Source of the DNA: UBA2589 sp965223235
GTDB taxonomy: Bacteria; Gemmatimonadota; Gemmatimonadetes; Longimicrobiales; Gaopeijiaceae
DNA: 64,000 bases
Direction: 5' to 3'
NCBI GenBank assembly: GCA_965223235.1
Contig: CBDCVV010000021.1
Span: 496,001-560,000, forward strand
Within the stretch, counting starts at the first letter, position 1, and each line of letters opens with the position of its first letter. This document shows positions 1 to 8,308 of the stretch, piece by piece. Made by a program: the position numbers and the translations under genes. The notes under the pieces were generated by a model. It ran no database searches. It saw only the letters and a program-made list of their open reading frames with translations, and was not told the DNA's origin.

Positions 1-1515
1 GGAAGCTGGTGCGGGCCCAGTCGGGTACGCGGACTCTACATCGGTGCTGAAGCGTGGTATCGGGTCGGGGGTGGAGACGGCACCTACTCCGCCGTCGATC
101 CGACCGACTACACGGTGGTCTACAGCCAAAGTCAGAACGGAAACGTGCGACGCTCCAACCTCGCGGAGAGCGAACCACTCGCCGACGCCGCCACGCGGAT
201 CGACGCAGTGTACATCGGTGGGACACCGATTCGCCCGACACCACCGTCCGACGACGGCCCTGGGAATGTTCGCCCCGCCCCTGCGAGCAACGAGACGTAC
301 CGCTGGAACTGGTCGACCCCCTTCATTCTCTCCGAGCACAATCCGCGGACGTTGTACATCGGTGGAAATCGACTTTTCAAGTCGGTGGACCGCGGGGACC
401 ACTGGAGCGCCGGTCCGGACCTCACGAAACAGATCGATCGCGACTCACTCGAGATCATGGGTGCCCCCAACGGCCTCCCGGCGTGCACAGCCGTGCGTGG
501 CACGCCCTGTATCCTGTCGAAGAACGATGGCGTTTCCTTCTACGGGACCATTACCACGCTCGATGAGTCGCCTGTGCAGCCCGGGGTCCTATGGGTCGGT
601 ACCGACGACGGCAATATCCAAGTCAGTCGTGACGACAATCGAACGTGGACCGAGGTGTCGGAGAACATCGTGGACAACGGCGCCGGCTGTTGGGTGTCCC
701 GCGTGGAGGCGTCGCACGTCGATGTGGCGACCGCGTACGTGTCGCTCGATTGCCACCGAAGCGGCGATCTCCGACCTCACGTTTTCGTGACCCGCGACTA
801 CGGGTCGACGTGGACATCGATCGCGGGGAATCTTCCGGCGTTCGGGAATGTGAACGTCGTGAAGCAAGATCCGCGGAACCCCCACCTCCTCTACGCGGGC
901 ACCGAGTTCGGATTCTATCTCTCGATCGACGAAGGCACCTCGTGGCGTGAAATGATGACCGATCTCCCGACCGTGCGAGTGGACGACGTCGTGGTGCATC
1001 CGAGGGAGGGAGACCTCGTCCTCGCTACGCACGGTCGAGGTGCGTTGATCTTGGATGACGTGACCGCGCTGCAGCAGATGACGAACGCCGTCCTCGAGAG
1101 AGACGTTCACCTCTTCGAACCGAGGCGGGCCGTGCGATGGCGCGTCGACCCGCGCCTCGCCGTAGGTGCCACGGGCGTCCAGAAGTTCTTCGGGCGCAAC
1201 GCGGAGTCCGGCACTGCAATCCAGTACTACCTCGCGGAGCCCGCCGGCGCATCGGTCGCCTTGCGCGTGGAAGACCCTGTAACAGGCGCACTCTTCCGGG
1301 CTCTGGACGCGACCGCGCACCGCGGACTCAACCGAGTGCAATGGGATCTACGCGGTGATCCCCCGTTACCTGTTCCAGGAGAGGCGGGCCGAGGGCGGCC
1401 TCCACGAGGCCCGCTCGCCCCCGCCGGTGCGTACCGGGTCGTCCTCACCGTGAACGGACAAGAGCACTCCACCATCGTCGATGTCGTCGAGGATGTGTGG
1501 ATGCACGAGCGCTGA
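1..1515 (+). CDS. BNR/Asp-box (sortilin-like) exoprotein, 3' part
   Basis: The frame is open from base 1, so the 5' end lies outside the window; 504 codons and a TGA stop are present. The first residues, GSWCGPSRVRG, are typical of the VPS10/sortilin-like glycosyl-hydrolase-type exoproteins common in Gemmatimonadota and Acidobacteriota. At least four Asp-box-like motifs follow (SVDRGDHW, SRDDNRTW, TRDYGSTW, SIDEGTSW), which mark blades of a beta-propeller. The C-terminal ~130 residues lack Asp boxes and look like the all-beta tail usual in this family (…NRVQWDLRGDP…). The substrate is unknown; such proteins are usually exported, but the signal peptide would be upstream. It ends 13 bp from a convergent lipoprotein gene. 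Confidence 0.8.
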   Translation, partial: GSWCGPSRVRGLYIGAEAWYRVGGGDGTYSAVDPTDYTVVYSQSQNGNVRRSNLAESEPLADAATRIDAVYIGGTPIRPTPPSDDGPGNVRPAPASNETYRWNWSTPFILSEHNPRTLYIGGNRLFKSVDRGDHWSAGPDLTKQIDRDSLEIMGAPNGLPACTAVRGTPCILSKNDGVSFYGTITTLDESPVQPGVLWVGTDDGNIQVSRDDNRTWTEVSENIVDNGAGCWVSRVEASHVDVATAYVSLDCHRSGDLRPHVFVTRDYGSTWTSIAGNLPAFGNVNVVKQDPRNPHLLYAGTEFGFYLSIDEGTSWREMMTDLPTVRVDDVVVHPREGDLVLATHGRGALILDDVTALQQMTNAVLERDVHLFEPRRAVRWRVDPRLAVGATGVQKFFGRNAESGTAIQYYLAEPAGASVALRVEDPVTGALFRALDATAHRGLNRVQWDLRGDPPLPVPGEAGRGRPPRGPLAPAGAYRVVLTVNGQEHSTIVDVVEDVWMHER

Positions 1516-1528
1516 GACGCTTATCGTG

Positions 1529-1981
1529 TCACGAACGCCCTGTCACGACGTTGATCACTCCCGCGGGGTGTCCAGTCCCCCAGCGCGTCGTCGCGTCGGA
1601 AGTCCCGAAGAACTCCACCCGCGCGATTTGGCTCACCGGGATCTCGTATAGGGTGCCTAGCGGACCGTGCCGAATTTCGTCGATGTAGACGACCGGATAC
1701 TTCGCGGATGGGTCGGTGAAGGAGTTGTCGCCCCTAGCCCGGAGCCAACCTGGCCGAAGGCGCCTGAGGAGGCGCATCGCATCTTGGTCGCTGGCAGCCC
1801 GCTCGACGATCTCCGACCGCTCGATCGCATCCGGGGACCACGCATCGCTTTCGCCGGTGGTCGTAGCGGCCCTCGGGGTGAATGGGCTCGGCACCGGCGC
1901 GGCGCCACATCCCGCAGAGACCACAATGCCACCCACCACGACGACTCGGACCACGAGCGGGAGTGCGGAGTGATGAGACAT
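1529..1981 (-). CDS. Lipoprotein with isolated TonB-receptor plug-like domain
   Basis: The 150-residue product starts MSHHSALPLVVRVVVV and has a lipobox-like VSAGC, so it is probably a lipoprotein. The ATG at 1981 is chosen because GGAGG lies 5 nt upstream; the longer open frame to 2059 has no ribosome site. The C-terminal half (VVYIDEIRHG, then IARVEFFGTSDATTRWGTGHPAGVINVVT) reads like the plug domain of a TonB-dependent receptor, where a metal- or substrate-name loop is followed by an ER[V]E-type strand and a G-G-V-I-N-V-x-T segment. No barrel follows, so it is a plug-only protein. Such short plug-like lipoproteins recur in Gemmatimonadota; their role is not known to me. It is convergent with the BNR exoprotein. 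Confidence 0.7.
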   Translation of the reverse strand: MSHHSALPLVVRVVVVGGIVVSAGCGAAPVPSPFTPRAATTTGESDAWSPDAIERSEIVERAASDQDAMRLLRRLRPGWLRARGDNSFTDPSAKYPVVYIDEIRHGPLGTLYEIPVSQIARVEFFGTSDATTRWGTGHPAGVINVVTGRS

Positions 1982-2111
1982 TCTGACCTCCGGGGTGCAA
2001 CAAGAACGCCGTGCCTGTAACGTATCCTCTCGACGGTCGGATGGACACGTGGGACCCATGGGTCCCTTACTGAGGTACGGCGGTGAAGCGAAATGGTGTC
2101 AGGAGGGGATG

Positions 2112-2561
2112 ATGACTAGAGTCAGCCAACTAGCGTGCGTTACGTGCGGCGTGCTCCTTTTGGGCGGATGCCGTTCTTGGGAGACGGTCACGATTAGCCC
2201 TCGAGAGGCCATCGAAGCCGAGCGTCCCTCAGCTGTTCGCTTGACCGACGAGGGCGGCAACAAGCTCACCATCCGCAACCCGACCGTGCGGAACGACTCC
2301 GTCGTCACCGCCGATGCCTCACCGTTCGGCGGCCCTACACCCTTTAGCGGCCTACACCAGGACCAGGTCGCCCAATTCGAGATCGCCCGATTCGACCCCG
2401 TAAAGTCGGCCGGGGCAGCGGCAATCATCATCGGGACCTCGGTCCTCTGGACCCGGGTGTCGGGGTCGGGCTCCGGAGGCAATCCGGAACCACCGGACAA
2501 TCCCACCAAGCTCATCAGTATCGACATATGGGGCGCCCTCGGAGCGCTCTTGGGCCGGTGA
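2112..2561 (+). CDS. Small lipoprotein, function unknown
   Basis: A 149-residue protein beginning MTRVSQLACVTCGVLLLGGC, a lipoprotein signal with lipobox LGGC. AGGAGG at 2101-2106 lies 5 nt before the ATG at 2112; an adjacent in-frame ATG at 2109 is the alternative. The mature part starts with a beta-rich segment (TVTISPREAIEAERPSAVRLTDEGGNK), resembling small lipoproteins of this phylum that carry an SH3-like or OB-like fold, followed by a hydrophobic stretch (AGAAAIIIGTSVLW) and a Gly/Pro-rich tail. Its stop overlaps the start of the next gene (TGATG), so the two are likely co-translated. I do not recognise a specific function. Confidence 0.7.
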   Translation: MTRVSQLACVTCGVLLLGGCRSWETVTISPREAIEAERPSAVRLTDEGGNKLTIRNPTVRNDSVVTADASPFGGPTPFSGLHQDQVAQFEIARFDPVKSAGAAAIIIGTSVLWTRVSGSGSGGNPEPPDNPTKLISIDIWGALGALLGR

Positions 2562-3466
2562 TGCGCGGGCGTGCGATCCTCGTGGGCGCCACTCTGGCAC
2601 TCGCGGCGTGCGACACGCCGACGGGACCCGAGCTCGGCCCATCGGAATTGTGCGGCTCCCAAGACAACGCCGTCCCGTCCTTCGCCGACGCGGCCCTGGA
2701 GAGCGGAGTCCGAGACGCACTTGGCCTCGAAGTCGGAGATCCCCTTATCTGTCGCGAGGTCCAAGGCCTGACTCAGTTGGGCTTGAGCTTCGCAGGAGTG
2801 GAGGACCTCACCGGGCTGCAAAACCTCACCGGCCTCACCGACCTCCTTTTGCCGGGCAATCAGATTTCGGAACTCGGCCCGATTGCGGGGCTCGCACAGT
2901 TGGAGTTCTTGGACCTGCGCGAGAACGAAGTCACCGACCTCAGTCAGCTCGCTGGACTCACGAGCCTCCTCGGTCTCAGCCTGAGTCGGAATCAGATCTC
3001 CGACGTGTCGCCGCTAAGCGGAATGGTGGAGCTCACTCTTCTCGGTCTCGAGTTCAACACGGTCACCGACCTGTCTCCCCTCACCACTCTCACCGCGCTC
3101 TCGAGGCTCGTGCTCTTCGAGAACGGCCTCACGGATATCGGCCCGTTGGCGGGTTTGGCCGACCTGGATCTCCTCGACCTCGGTGCGAACGAGATCAGTG
3201 ACCTGACTCCCTTGGCGGACCTGGTCAACCTGAGGGTACTCGGGCTGGAAGCGAACTCGATCACCGATCTCACACCGCTGAACGATCTGCCCCTCATCAG
3301 CGACCTCATCCTGACCGACAATACCCAGCTTACCGACATCCAGCCGCTCATCGACAACCCCGGCGTCGGTCGGAACGACTTCGTGCACTTGCAGGGCACG
3401 AACGTCACGTGTGAAGAAGTGGCACGGCTGGAGGTGACCGGCGCCACGGTTGTGTCCGAGTGCTGA
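2561..3466 (+). CDS. Internalin-like leucine-rich-repeat lipoprotein
   Basis: A 301-residue protein with lipoprotein signal MRGRAILVGATLALAAC. It is made mostly of 22-residue leucine-rich repeats of the internalin/SDS22 type (L..L..L.L..N.I.DL.PL..), about eight to nine in tandem from roughly residue 75 to 270. The cap after the repeats is TNVTCEEVARLEVTGATVVSEC, with two Cys that could form a disulphide. Nearly the same cap closes the large LRR protein at 30046-32184, so the two are paralogues. The start at 2561 overlaps the preceding stop by one base. Likely an outer-membrane-anchored surface protein for protein-protein contact; the ligand is unknown. Confidence 0.82.
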   Translation: MRGRAILVGATLALAACDTPTGPELGPSELCGSQDNAVPSFADAALESGVRDALGLEVGDPLICREVQGLTQLGLSFAGVEDLTGLQNLTGLTDLLLPGNQISELGPIAGLAQLEFLDLRENEVTDLSQLAGLTSLLGLSLSRNQISDVSPLSGMVELTLLGLEFNTVTDLSPLTTLTALSRLVLFENGLTDIGPLAGLADLDLLDLGANEISDLTPLADLVNLRVLGLEANSITDLTPLNDLPLISDLILTDNTQLTDIQPLIDNPGVGRNDFVHLQGTNVTCEEVARLEVTGATVVSEC

Positions 3467-3501
3467 GCGCGGGCTAAGGCGAGCAGGGGTCTAGTAACGA
3501 C

Positions 3502-4767
3502 CTAGCTAACCACGCTATCGGCCGCGGGTAGATCACCTTCCAAATGGCGGGACCCCATCAAAAAGGCCGCGGTGGCGCCCAAGAAGCCGACCATGGACAG
3601 TCCCATCGCGTAACGGATCGCGTGATCTCCGAGCGAGGGTGTGAGCGCGTCACTCAGCATGCCGGTCGCGAGTGGCCCCAATCCGATTCCGATTAAGCTG
3701 TATAGTAGTGTCAGGATGGCAGCCGCCATCGCCCTCATGCGGACCTTCGCCAGCCCTTGAGTGAGGGTGAGCACCGGACCATACATGGCGGGGCCGAAGA
3801 ACATCACCCCAAAGAAGAAATACGGTGCGTACTGGCCGGGCATCGTGAGAAAGAGGAAGGCGCACGGCGCTGCCAACGCGCAGGTGAGTGCGGGTGCCTT
3901 GAGGAGCCATCGGAGATCCGTCCGTCCCATCCGCTGCGCGAACGCGCCCCCGAGAAACGTCCCGGCGATACCGCCCACGCCGGACGCCGTACCGAGCCAG
4001 GCTCCGGCTTCGGCCGGTCCCATCCCGTGCACGCGCATAAGGTACGACGGGCTCCAAACCAAGAGCACATAGCCGGCAAATACGTCGAGGGAGGCCCCCA
4101 GCACGATCCAGCGGAACGATCGCAGGCTCCATAGGTCGCTCAACGTCTCACTGAGCCCATACGAACGGACTTCAGCGTGCGAGTGCTCCGAGGCGCCTCG
4201 AGCGGGTTCTCGCACCGTGAGGCCAACGACGGCGCCGAGCACGAGTCCCGGTGCGCCAACCCAGAAGAGTGTGGCTCGCCACCCGACCGATTCGACGAGA
4301 TACCCCCCGACGAAGAAAGACACCATCAGTCCGATCGGGACACTCGCCGCGATGAACGCCATGGGTAGCGCCCGTTCCTCTGGCCCAAAATAGTCGGCCA
4401 CGATGGATTGGCTCGCGGGGCCACTTCCGGCCTCTCCAATCCCCAACCCAAAGCGGGCAAGCGCGAGCTGACCGAAGTTCGCCACCCTCCCTGCCAGAAT
4501 GGTGAAGCTGCTCCAGACCGCCACGCAGGTCGTGATAAGGGTGACACGTCTCCTCTGGTCGGCCACCCGAGCAAGCGGCAGACTGGCCAATGAGTAGAAA
4601 AGCACGAACGCGAATCCGGTCAGGAACCCCATCTGGGTGTCCGACGCCCCCAGCTCTTCCTTGATCGGCTCGAGAAGAATGGCCAGGATCTGGCGATCGA
4701 CGACGTTTAGGACGCCCACCAAGGTGAGGACGACCACGACATACCAGCGGTAACCGCGGCCGTTCAA
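3502..4767 (-). CDS. MFS transporter (spinster-like)
   Basis: A 421-residue integral membrane protein with about 12 hydrophobic segments. It starts MNGRGYRWYVVVVLTLVGVLNVVDRQILAILLEPIKEELG, typical of the spinster-like MFS group (the D-R in helix 1 is conserved), and has the loop 2-3 basic motif RVADQRRR. The substrate cannot be told from sequence; relatives transport sugars, organic acids or sphingoid lipids. It lies 18 bp downstream of the TolB-like/TPR gene on the same strand, so they are probably one transcript. It is convergent with the LRR lipoprotein gene. Confidence 0.85.
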   Translation of the reverse strand: MNGRGYRWYVVVVLTLVGVLNVVDRQILAILLEPIKEELGASDTQMGFLTGFAFVLFYSLASLPLARVADQRRRVTLITTCVAVWSSFTILAGRVANFGQLALARFGLGIGEAGSGPASQSIVADYFGPEERALPMAFIAASVPIGLMVSFFVGGYLVESVGWRATLFWVGAPGLVLGAVVGLTVREPARGASEHSHAEVRSYGLSETLSDLWSLRSFRWIVLGASLDVFAGYVLLVWSPSYLMRVHGMGPAEAGAWLGTASGVGGIAGTFLGGAFAQRMGRTDLRWLLKAPALTCALAAPCAFLFLTMPGQYAPYFFFGVMFFGPAMYGPVLTLTQGLAKVRMRAMAAAILTLLYSLIGIGLGPLATGMLSDALTPSLGDHAIRYAMGLSMVGFLGATAAFLMGSRHLEGDLPAADSVVS

Positions 4768-4785
4768 CGCCGGCGGGCCACTGGA

Positions 4786-6678
4786 TCAGCCACGGATATC
4801 GGTCCGCTCTCGGAATTCGGCCCGGGATGATCGAGTCGCGGTAACGGGCATCCCCTTCTCGTCCGTGACGACCCCGATCTCTCGCATGAAGTCGGACCAT
4901 GCGCCCAGCGAATGAGCGTTTCGCCAGAACGGGTATCGGTACACTAAGGCCGCAGCAGGTCCATGGCTCCTGTGAGCCTCCCGGAGCTTGTCGATGGCTT
5001 CTTCGTCTCGCCCTACCGCCGCCAGCGCAATCGCCATCGGGACTGGGGCCGTCGGTCCGCCTTCACCCGGCCGAAGGAGTACGTTTGCATGGTCCGCCGC
5101 GGCATCGGCTCCTCCGTCGATGGATTCGATCCAAGCCGCGAGCGCCCGTGGAAGCGCTCCCCCGCCCGTTAGAGCCAGTGCCTTCCGGATCGCGGCCCTC
5201 GCCTCTTGGACGTGCCCCTGACCCCCATGGGCGATCGATAGCACCGAGAGGGCGATCACAGACTCGGGATTCTCCTCCAACAAGGGCGCAACCATCGTCT
5301 GCGCCTCGTAGAACCACCCCAGCCAGAGGCATCCGTATCCGATGAGACCGGGCACGTATTTGGAGTGCGGTTCTACCTCGAACGCCTCCCCCAGCGACTT
5401 GGCGCCCTCAGAGGGCCGACCGTATGCGACCTGGCAAAGCCCGAGCCATCCCCACGCCTCGCCAAAGTTCGGGCGTCGTACCACGGCCGCCTCGAAGGCG
5501 CGCTCTGCTTCGACCCACGCTCCGTCGAAGACCATTCGCGCCAATCCGTCCGAGAAGAACACTTCCGCGCGCTCTGGGGCGAGCGTCTGCGCTCGCTCCA
5601 CCGCTCGCATCGCGAGCTCCCGGACGTCCGGGCTCGTCGGAAAGCCGTACATCGCCATGATGCTATGCGTGTCCGCAACCCCGGCCAACGGCAGCGCAAA
5701 GCTCGCGTCCGCCTTCGCGGCCTTCTCGAAATACTCGAGCGCCGTACCGAGGCCAACCGCGTATCTGCGATTCCAATAGTGGCGCCCTCGCAGATAGAGA
5801 TCATAGGCCTCAGAGCTCTCCGTTCCTCGGTCGGCACCGCCGTCGGCTCCTAGGAGCTCCATGCGCAACGCCTTGGCGAGCAGGCCGCTGATCTCGTCTT
5901 GGATCGCGAAGATATCATCGTCGGCACTGTCGAAGGACTCCGAAAAAATCGTGTAGCCGGTCCCAACTTCAACCAGGCGAGCCGAAGTGCGCAACCTACG
6001 AGCCGACTTGCGGACGCTGCCCTCGACCACCGTACCGACCCCGAGCCTCTTCCCGATCTCCACGGCATCGTCGAGACCTTCCGCCCAGTGGGTAGCCGAG
6101 GACTGCGCCACGACACGCAGTCCTTTAGTACCACCCAAGGCGTTCGCGAGCTCTTCGGGGAGTCCGTGGGCAAGGTGCTCTTGGTCCTTGTCGGGGCTTA
6201 GATCGCGAAAGGGTAGAATCGCGATAGAGGTACGGTCCCCCAGAGGTTTCGGAGGCGTGGGAGCCGGGTCAGCGGCAAGGGGCCCGGAGGGGCCATGGTC
6301 TCGGACCAACCCCAGACCCTGAAGGTCGAACATCCATGACACGACCAGGACCACTGGGAATCCGATCGAGAGGGCAACGAGAATGACCGAGATCGCCTGG
6401 TCGGGCAGACCCATCGCCGGAACCACGACATCGGCTACCTGCATGCCGACCCACGCAAGCACCAGATAGCCGCCCGCAGCCCGCAAGACACCGCGGCGAC
6501 GCAGAGCCTCGAGAGAGCGGCGTACCAGACCCGGGGGGGGAGGGGTTAGGTCACCCACGTGAACACGTCGAAGTCCTTCCTGTGAAAGGCGTTGATCGGC
6601 GGGACGCCCGTAAAGAATGTGCGCCTCTCGGCGTGATTGCGCACCCCCGCTCCGGCCTGTCACTTTCGACCGACACAA
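4786..6678 (-). CDS. TolB-like/TPR membrane protein
   Basis: Product of up to 630 residues. After a doubtful N-terminus, a membrane region follows: a helix at LRAAGGYLVLAWVGMQVADVVV and a second at VILVALSIGFPVVLVVSWMF. Next is a cytoplasmic or periplasmic TolB/FlgO-like domain with the family signature SIAILPFRDLSPDKDQEHLAHGLPEELANALG, then TPR-like helical repeats to the C-terminus. Such proteins in this phylum often follow an adenylate-cyclase or DNA-binding domain, but neither is present here. The first ~40 residues look like read-through of non-coding DNA; a GTG at 6558 may be the real start, although its Shine-Dalgarno (AGGAAGGA) is rather far away. It is divergent from the amine oxidase gene, leaving little promoter space if the long start is used. 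Confidence 0.75.
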   Translation of the reverse strand: MCRSKVTGRSGGAQSRREAHILYGRPADQRLSQEGLRRVHVGDLTPPPPGLVRRSLEALRRRGVLRAAGGYLVLAWVGMQVADVVVPAMGLPDQAISVILVALSIGFPVVLVVSWMFDLQGLGLVRDHGPSGPLAADPAPTPPKPLGDRTSIAILPFRDLSPDKDQEHLAHGLPEELANALGGTKGLRVVAQSSATHWAEGLDDAVEIGKRLGVGTVVEGSVRKSARRLRTSARLVEVGTGYTIFSESFDSADDDIFAIQDEISGLLAKALRMELLGADGGADRGTESSEAYDLYLRGRHYWNRRYAVGLGTALEYFEKAAKADASFALPLAGVADTHSIMAMYGFPTSPDVRELAMRAVERAQTLAPERAEVFFSDGLARMVFDGAWVEAERAFEAAVVRRPNFGEAWGWLGLCQVAYGRPSEGAKSLGEAFEVEPHSKYVPGLIGYGCLWLGWFYEAQTMVAPLLEENPESVIALSVLSIAHGGQGHVQEARAAIRKALALTGGGALPRALAAWIESIDGGADAAADHANVLLRPGEGGPTAPVPMAIALAAVGRDEEAIDKLREAHRSHGPAAALVYRYPFWRNAHSLGAWSDFMREIGVVTDEKGMPVTATRSSRAEFRERTDIRG

Positions 6679-6703
6679 GCCCCCCAGGCATGAAGGAGCC
6701 CCC

Positions 6704-8308
6704 TTGGCTGAGCTACAACTCTACCCGCCGTTCGCCGGCAGTCACCTGCAGCCATGTCACAACCCGGCGAAGGTCATCATCGTGGGGGGTGGCCTCGCGG
6801 GGATGGCGGCCGGCCTACGCCTGAAGCAAGCCGGACACGAAGTGAAGGTGCTCGAGAAGGGGTCAAGACCGGGCGGTCGGCTGCTCACGTTCCGAGATCT
6901 CTTCGCCGATGGGCTCCACGTGGAGGTCGGCGCCGCCTTCCTCATGAGCCAGCATACGTACACGCAAGGGTTCATCAAGGAGCTGGGACTCGCACATCAG
7001 CTACGCCACTTGAACCACGAGGGAGAATCTGTCGTTCTCAGTCATCTCATCGATGACCCGGTGAGCATGACCCGCAACGAAGACATCCCCGGGTTGAACC
7101 CGTGGGAGAAGAAGCACGGCCCCGAGGAGTGGTTCCAAAACGCGCTCGGCGCAGCAGCCGAAATCTTCGCGGCGGCAGGAGACCCACGCGCACCCGGCTG
7201 GCCGCCGCGGAGCCTGGACACACTCGACAATCAGTCGCTCGAAGCCGTGATGCGGGCCGGCAAATCGCTGAGTGGGATGCCCTGTTCAGACGTCGCTTAC
7301 TCTGTCATGAGGAGGGGATACGTAGACCTGATGGGAGACGGCGCACCCAAGACGGCCGCCTTGGAGATGGTGCGAGATCTCTTCTTGAACGAGCTCATCA
7401 CCGCCGATGGCTCGACGGCCCCCATGCACCACGCCCGGGTGAGGCACCTGAGCAGCGGCTACACCGCCCTTGCCAACCCCCTGGGCGCGTCGAACTCGCC
7501 GGCTCCCGATGAGGCCGGGGCCAAGACTTCGCCGGAGGATTACAACCTTCAGGGAGGCAACGATCAGATCGCTTGGGCGTTCGCCATGAAGCTCGCGGAG
7601 TCCCTAGAGCTCTACACAGAGGTACGCTCGGTCACCGATCTCGGTGAGCGAGTCTCAATCGAGTGCGTTCGCCCACAGGGGCCACTCACGATGGAGGCCG
7701 ACTACGTCATCTGTGCCGTTCCGACGTCAGCGCTCCGACGGATGCACTTCCTTCCGGGTCCGCCCAAGGAGCAAGCTGAAGCTTGGGAGCTCTACCTCCC
7801 GACGCACGTCTCTCGCATCTACCTGGAGTTCGATGAGCGCTTTTGGCGCACGGTGCCACCCAAGGGACTTTCCGGGGTCGCGAGTACGAATCTCCCTCAC
7901 GTGACAGGTCAGTCACTGCTGACTCCGGGCATTTGGGTCAACAACCAGACCGCCAACCAACCGGGGCGGGCCGGGGTGTTGGAGTGCTACGTGGCCGGCC
8001 TGTGGGCCGAGCGCTTCGGGGCCATGGATCCGAAGAAGAGAGCCGAAGTCGCGATTAGTCAGATCGACAAGGTATTCCCGGGCGCTCAGTTGCATTGGAC
8101 GGGTGCGTACACTTCAAAGCACTGGCACCACGCCTACTCTTGGTTCCGTCCGGGGACGATGGCGCGTGCTCTCCACGCGGGTCCGCGCCCCTTCGGACGG
8201 GTGCATCTTGCGGGGGATGAGTACTCGGTGCTCCCCGGGTGGACGCAGGGCGCGTTGGAGTCGGGAGTCGCTGCTGCCAGGGCTGTGAACGAAGCGTGCG
8301 GCGCCTAA
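6704..8308 (+). CDS. FAD-dependent amine oxidase/desaturase family protein
   Basis: A 534-residue flavoprotein. The N-terminal Rossmann motif VIIVGGGLAGMAAGLRL, followed by VLEKGSRPGGRL, is the FAD-binding signature of the amine oxidase/protoporphyrinogen oxidase/phytoene desaturase superfamily. The C-terminal FAD motif is VHLAGDEYSVLPGWTQGALESGVAAARAV. A TTG start at 6704 is preferred because AAGGAG sits 5 nt upstream and the product then starts just before the FAD fold; the longer frame to an ATG at 6617 overlaps the divergent gene. It is convergent with sagB, the two ends overlapping by 4 bp. It is therefore not in the RiPP operon, though a tailoring role is conceivable. The substrate is unknown. 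Confidence 0.78.
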   Translation: MAELQLYPPFAGSHLQPCHNPAKVIIVGGGLAGMAAGLRLKQAGHEVKVLEKGSRPGGRLLTFRDLFADGLHVEVGAAFLMSQHTYTQGFIKELGLAHQLRHLNHEGESVVLSHLIDDPVSMTRNEDIPGLNPWEKKHGPEEWFQNALGAAAEIFAAAGDPRAPGWPPRSLDTLDNQSLEAVMRAGKSLSGMPCSDVAYSVMRRGYVDLMGDGAPKTAALEMVRDLFLNELITADGSTAPMHHARVRHLSSGYTALANPLGASNSPAPDEAGAKTSPEDYNLQGGNDQIAWAFAMKLAESLELYTEVRSVTDLGERVSIECVRPQGPLTMEADYVICAVPTSALRRMHFLPGPPKEQAEAWELYLPTHVSRIYLEFDERFWRTVPPKGLSGVASTNLPHVTGQSLLTPGIWVNNQTANQPGRAGVLECYVAGLWAERFGAMDPKKRAEVAISQIDKVFPGAQLHWTGAYTSKHWHHAYSWFRPGTMARALHAGPRPFGRVHLAGDEYSVLPGWTQGALESGVAAARAVNEACGA

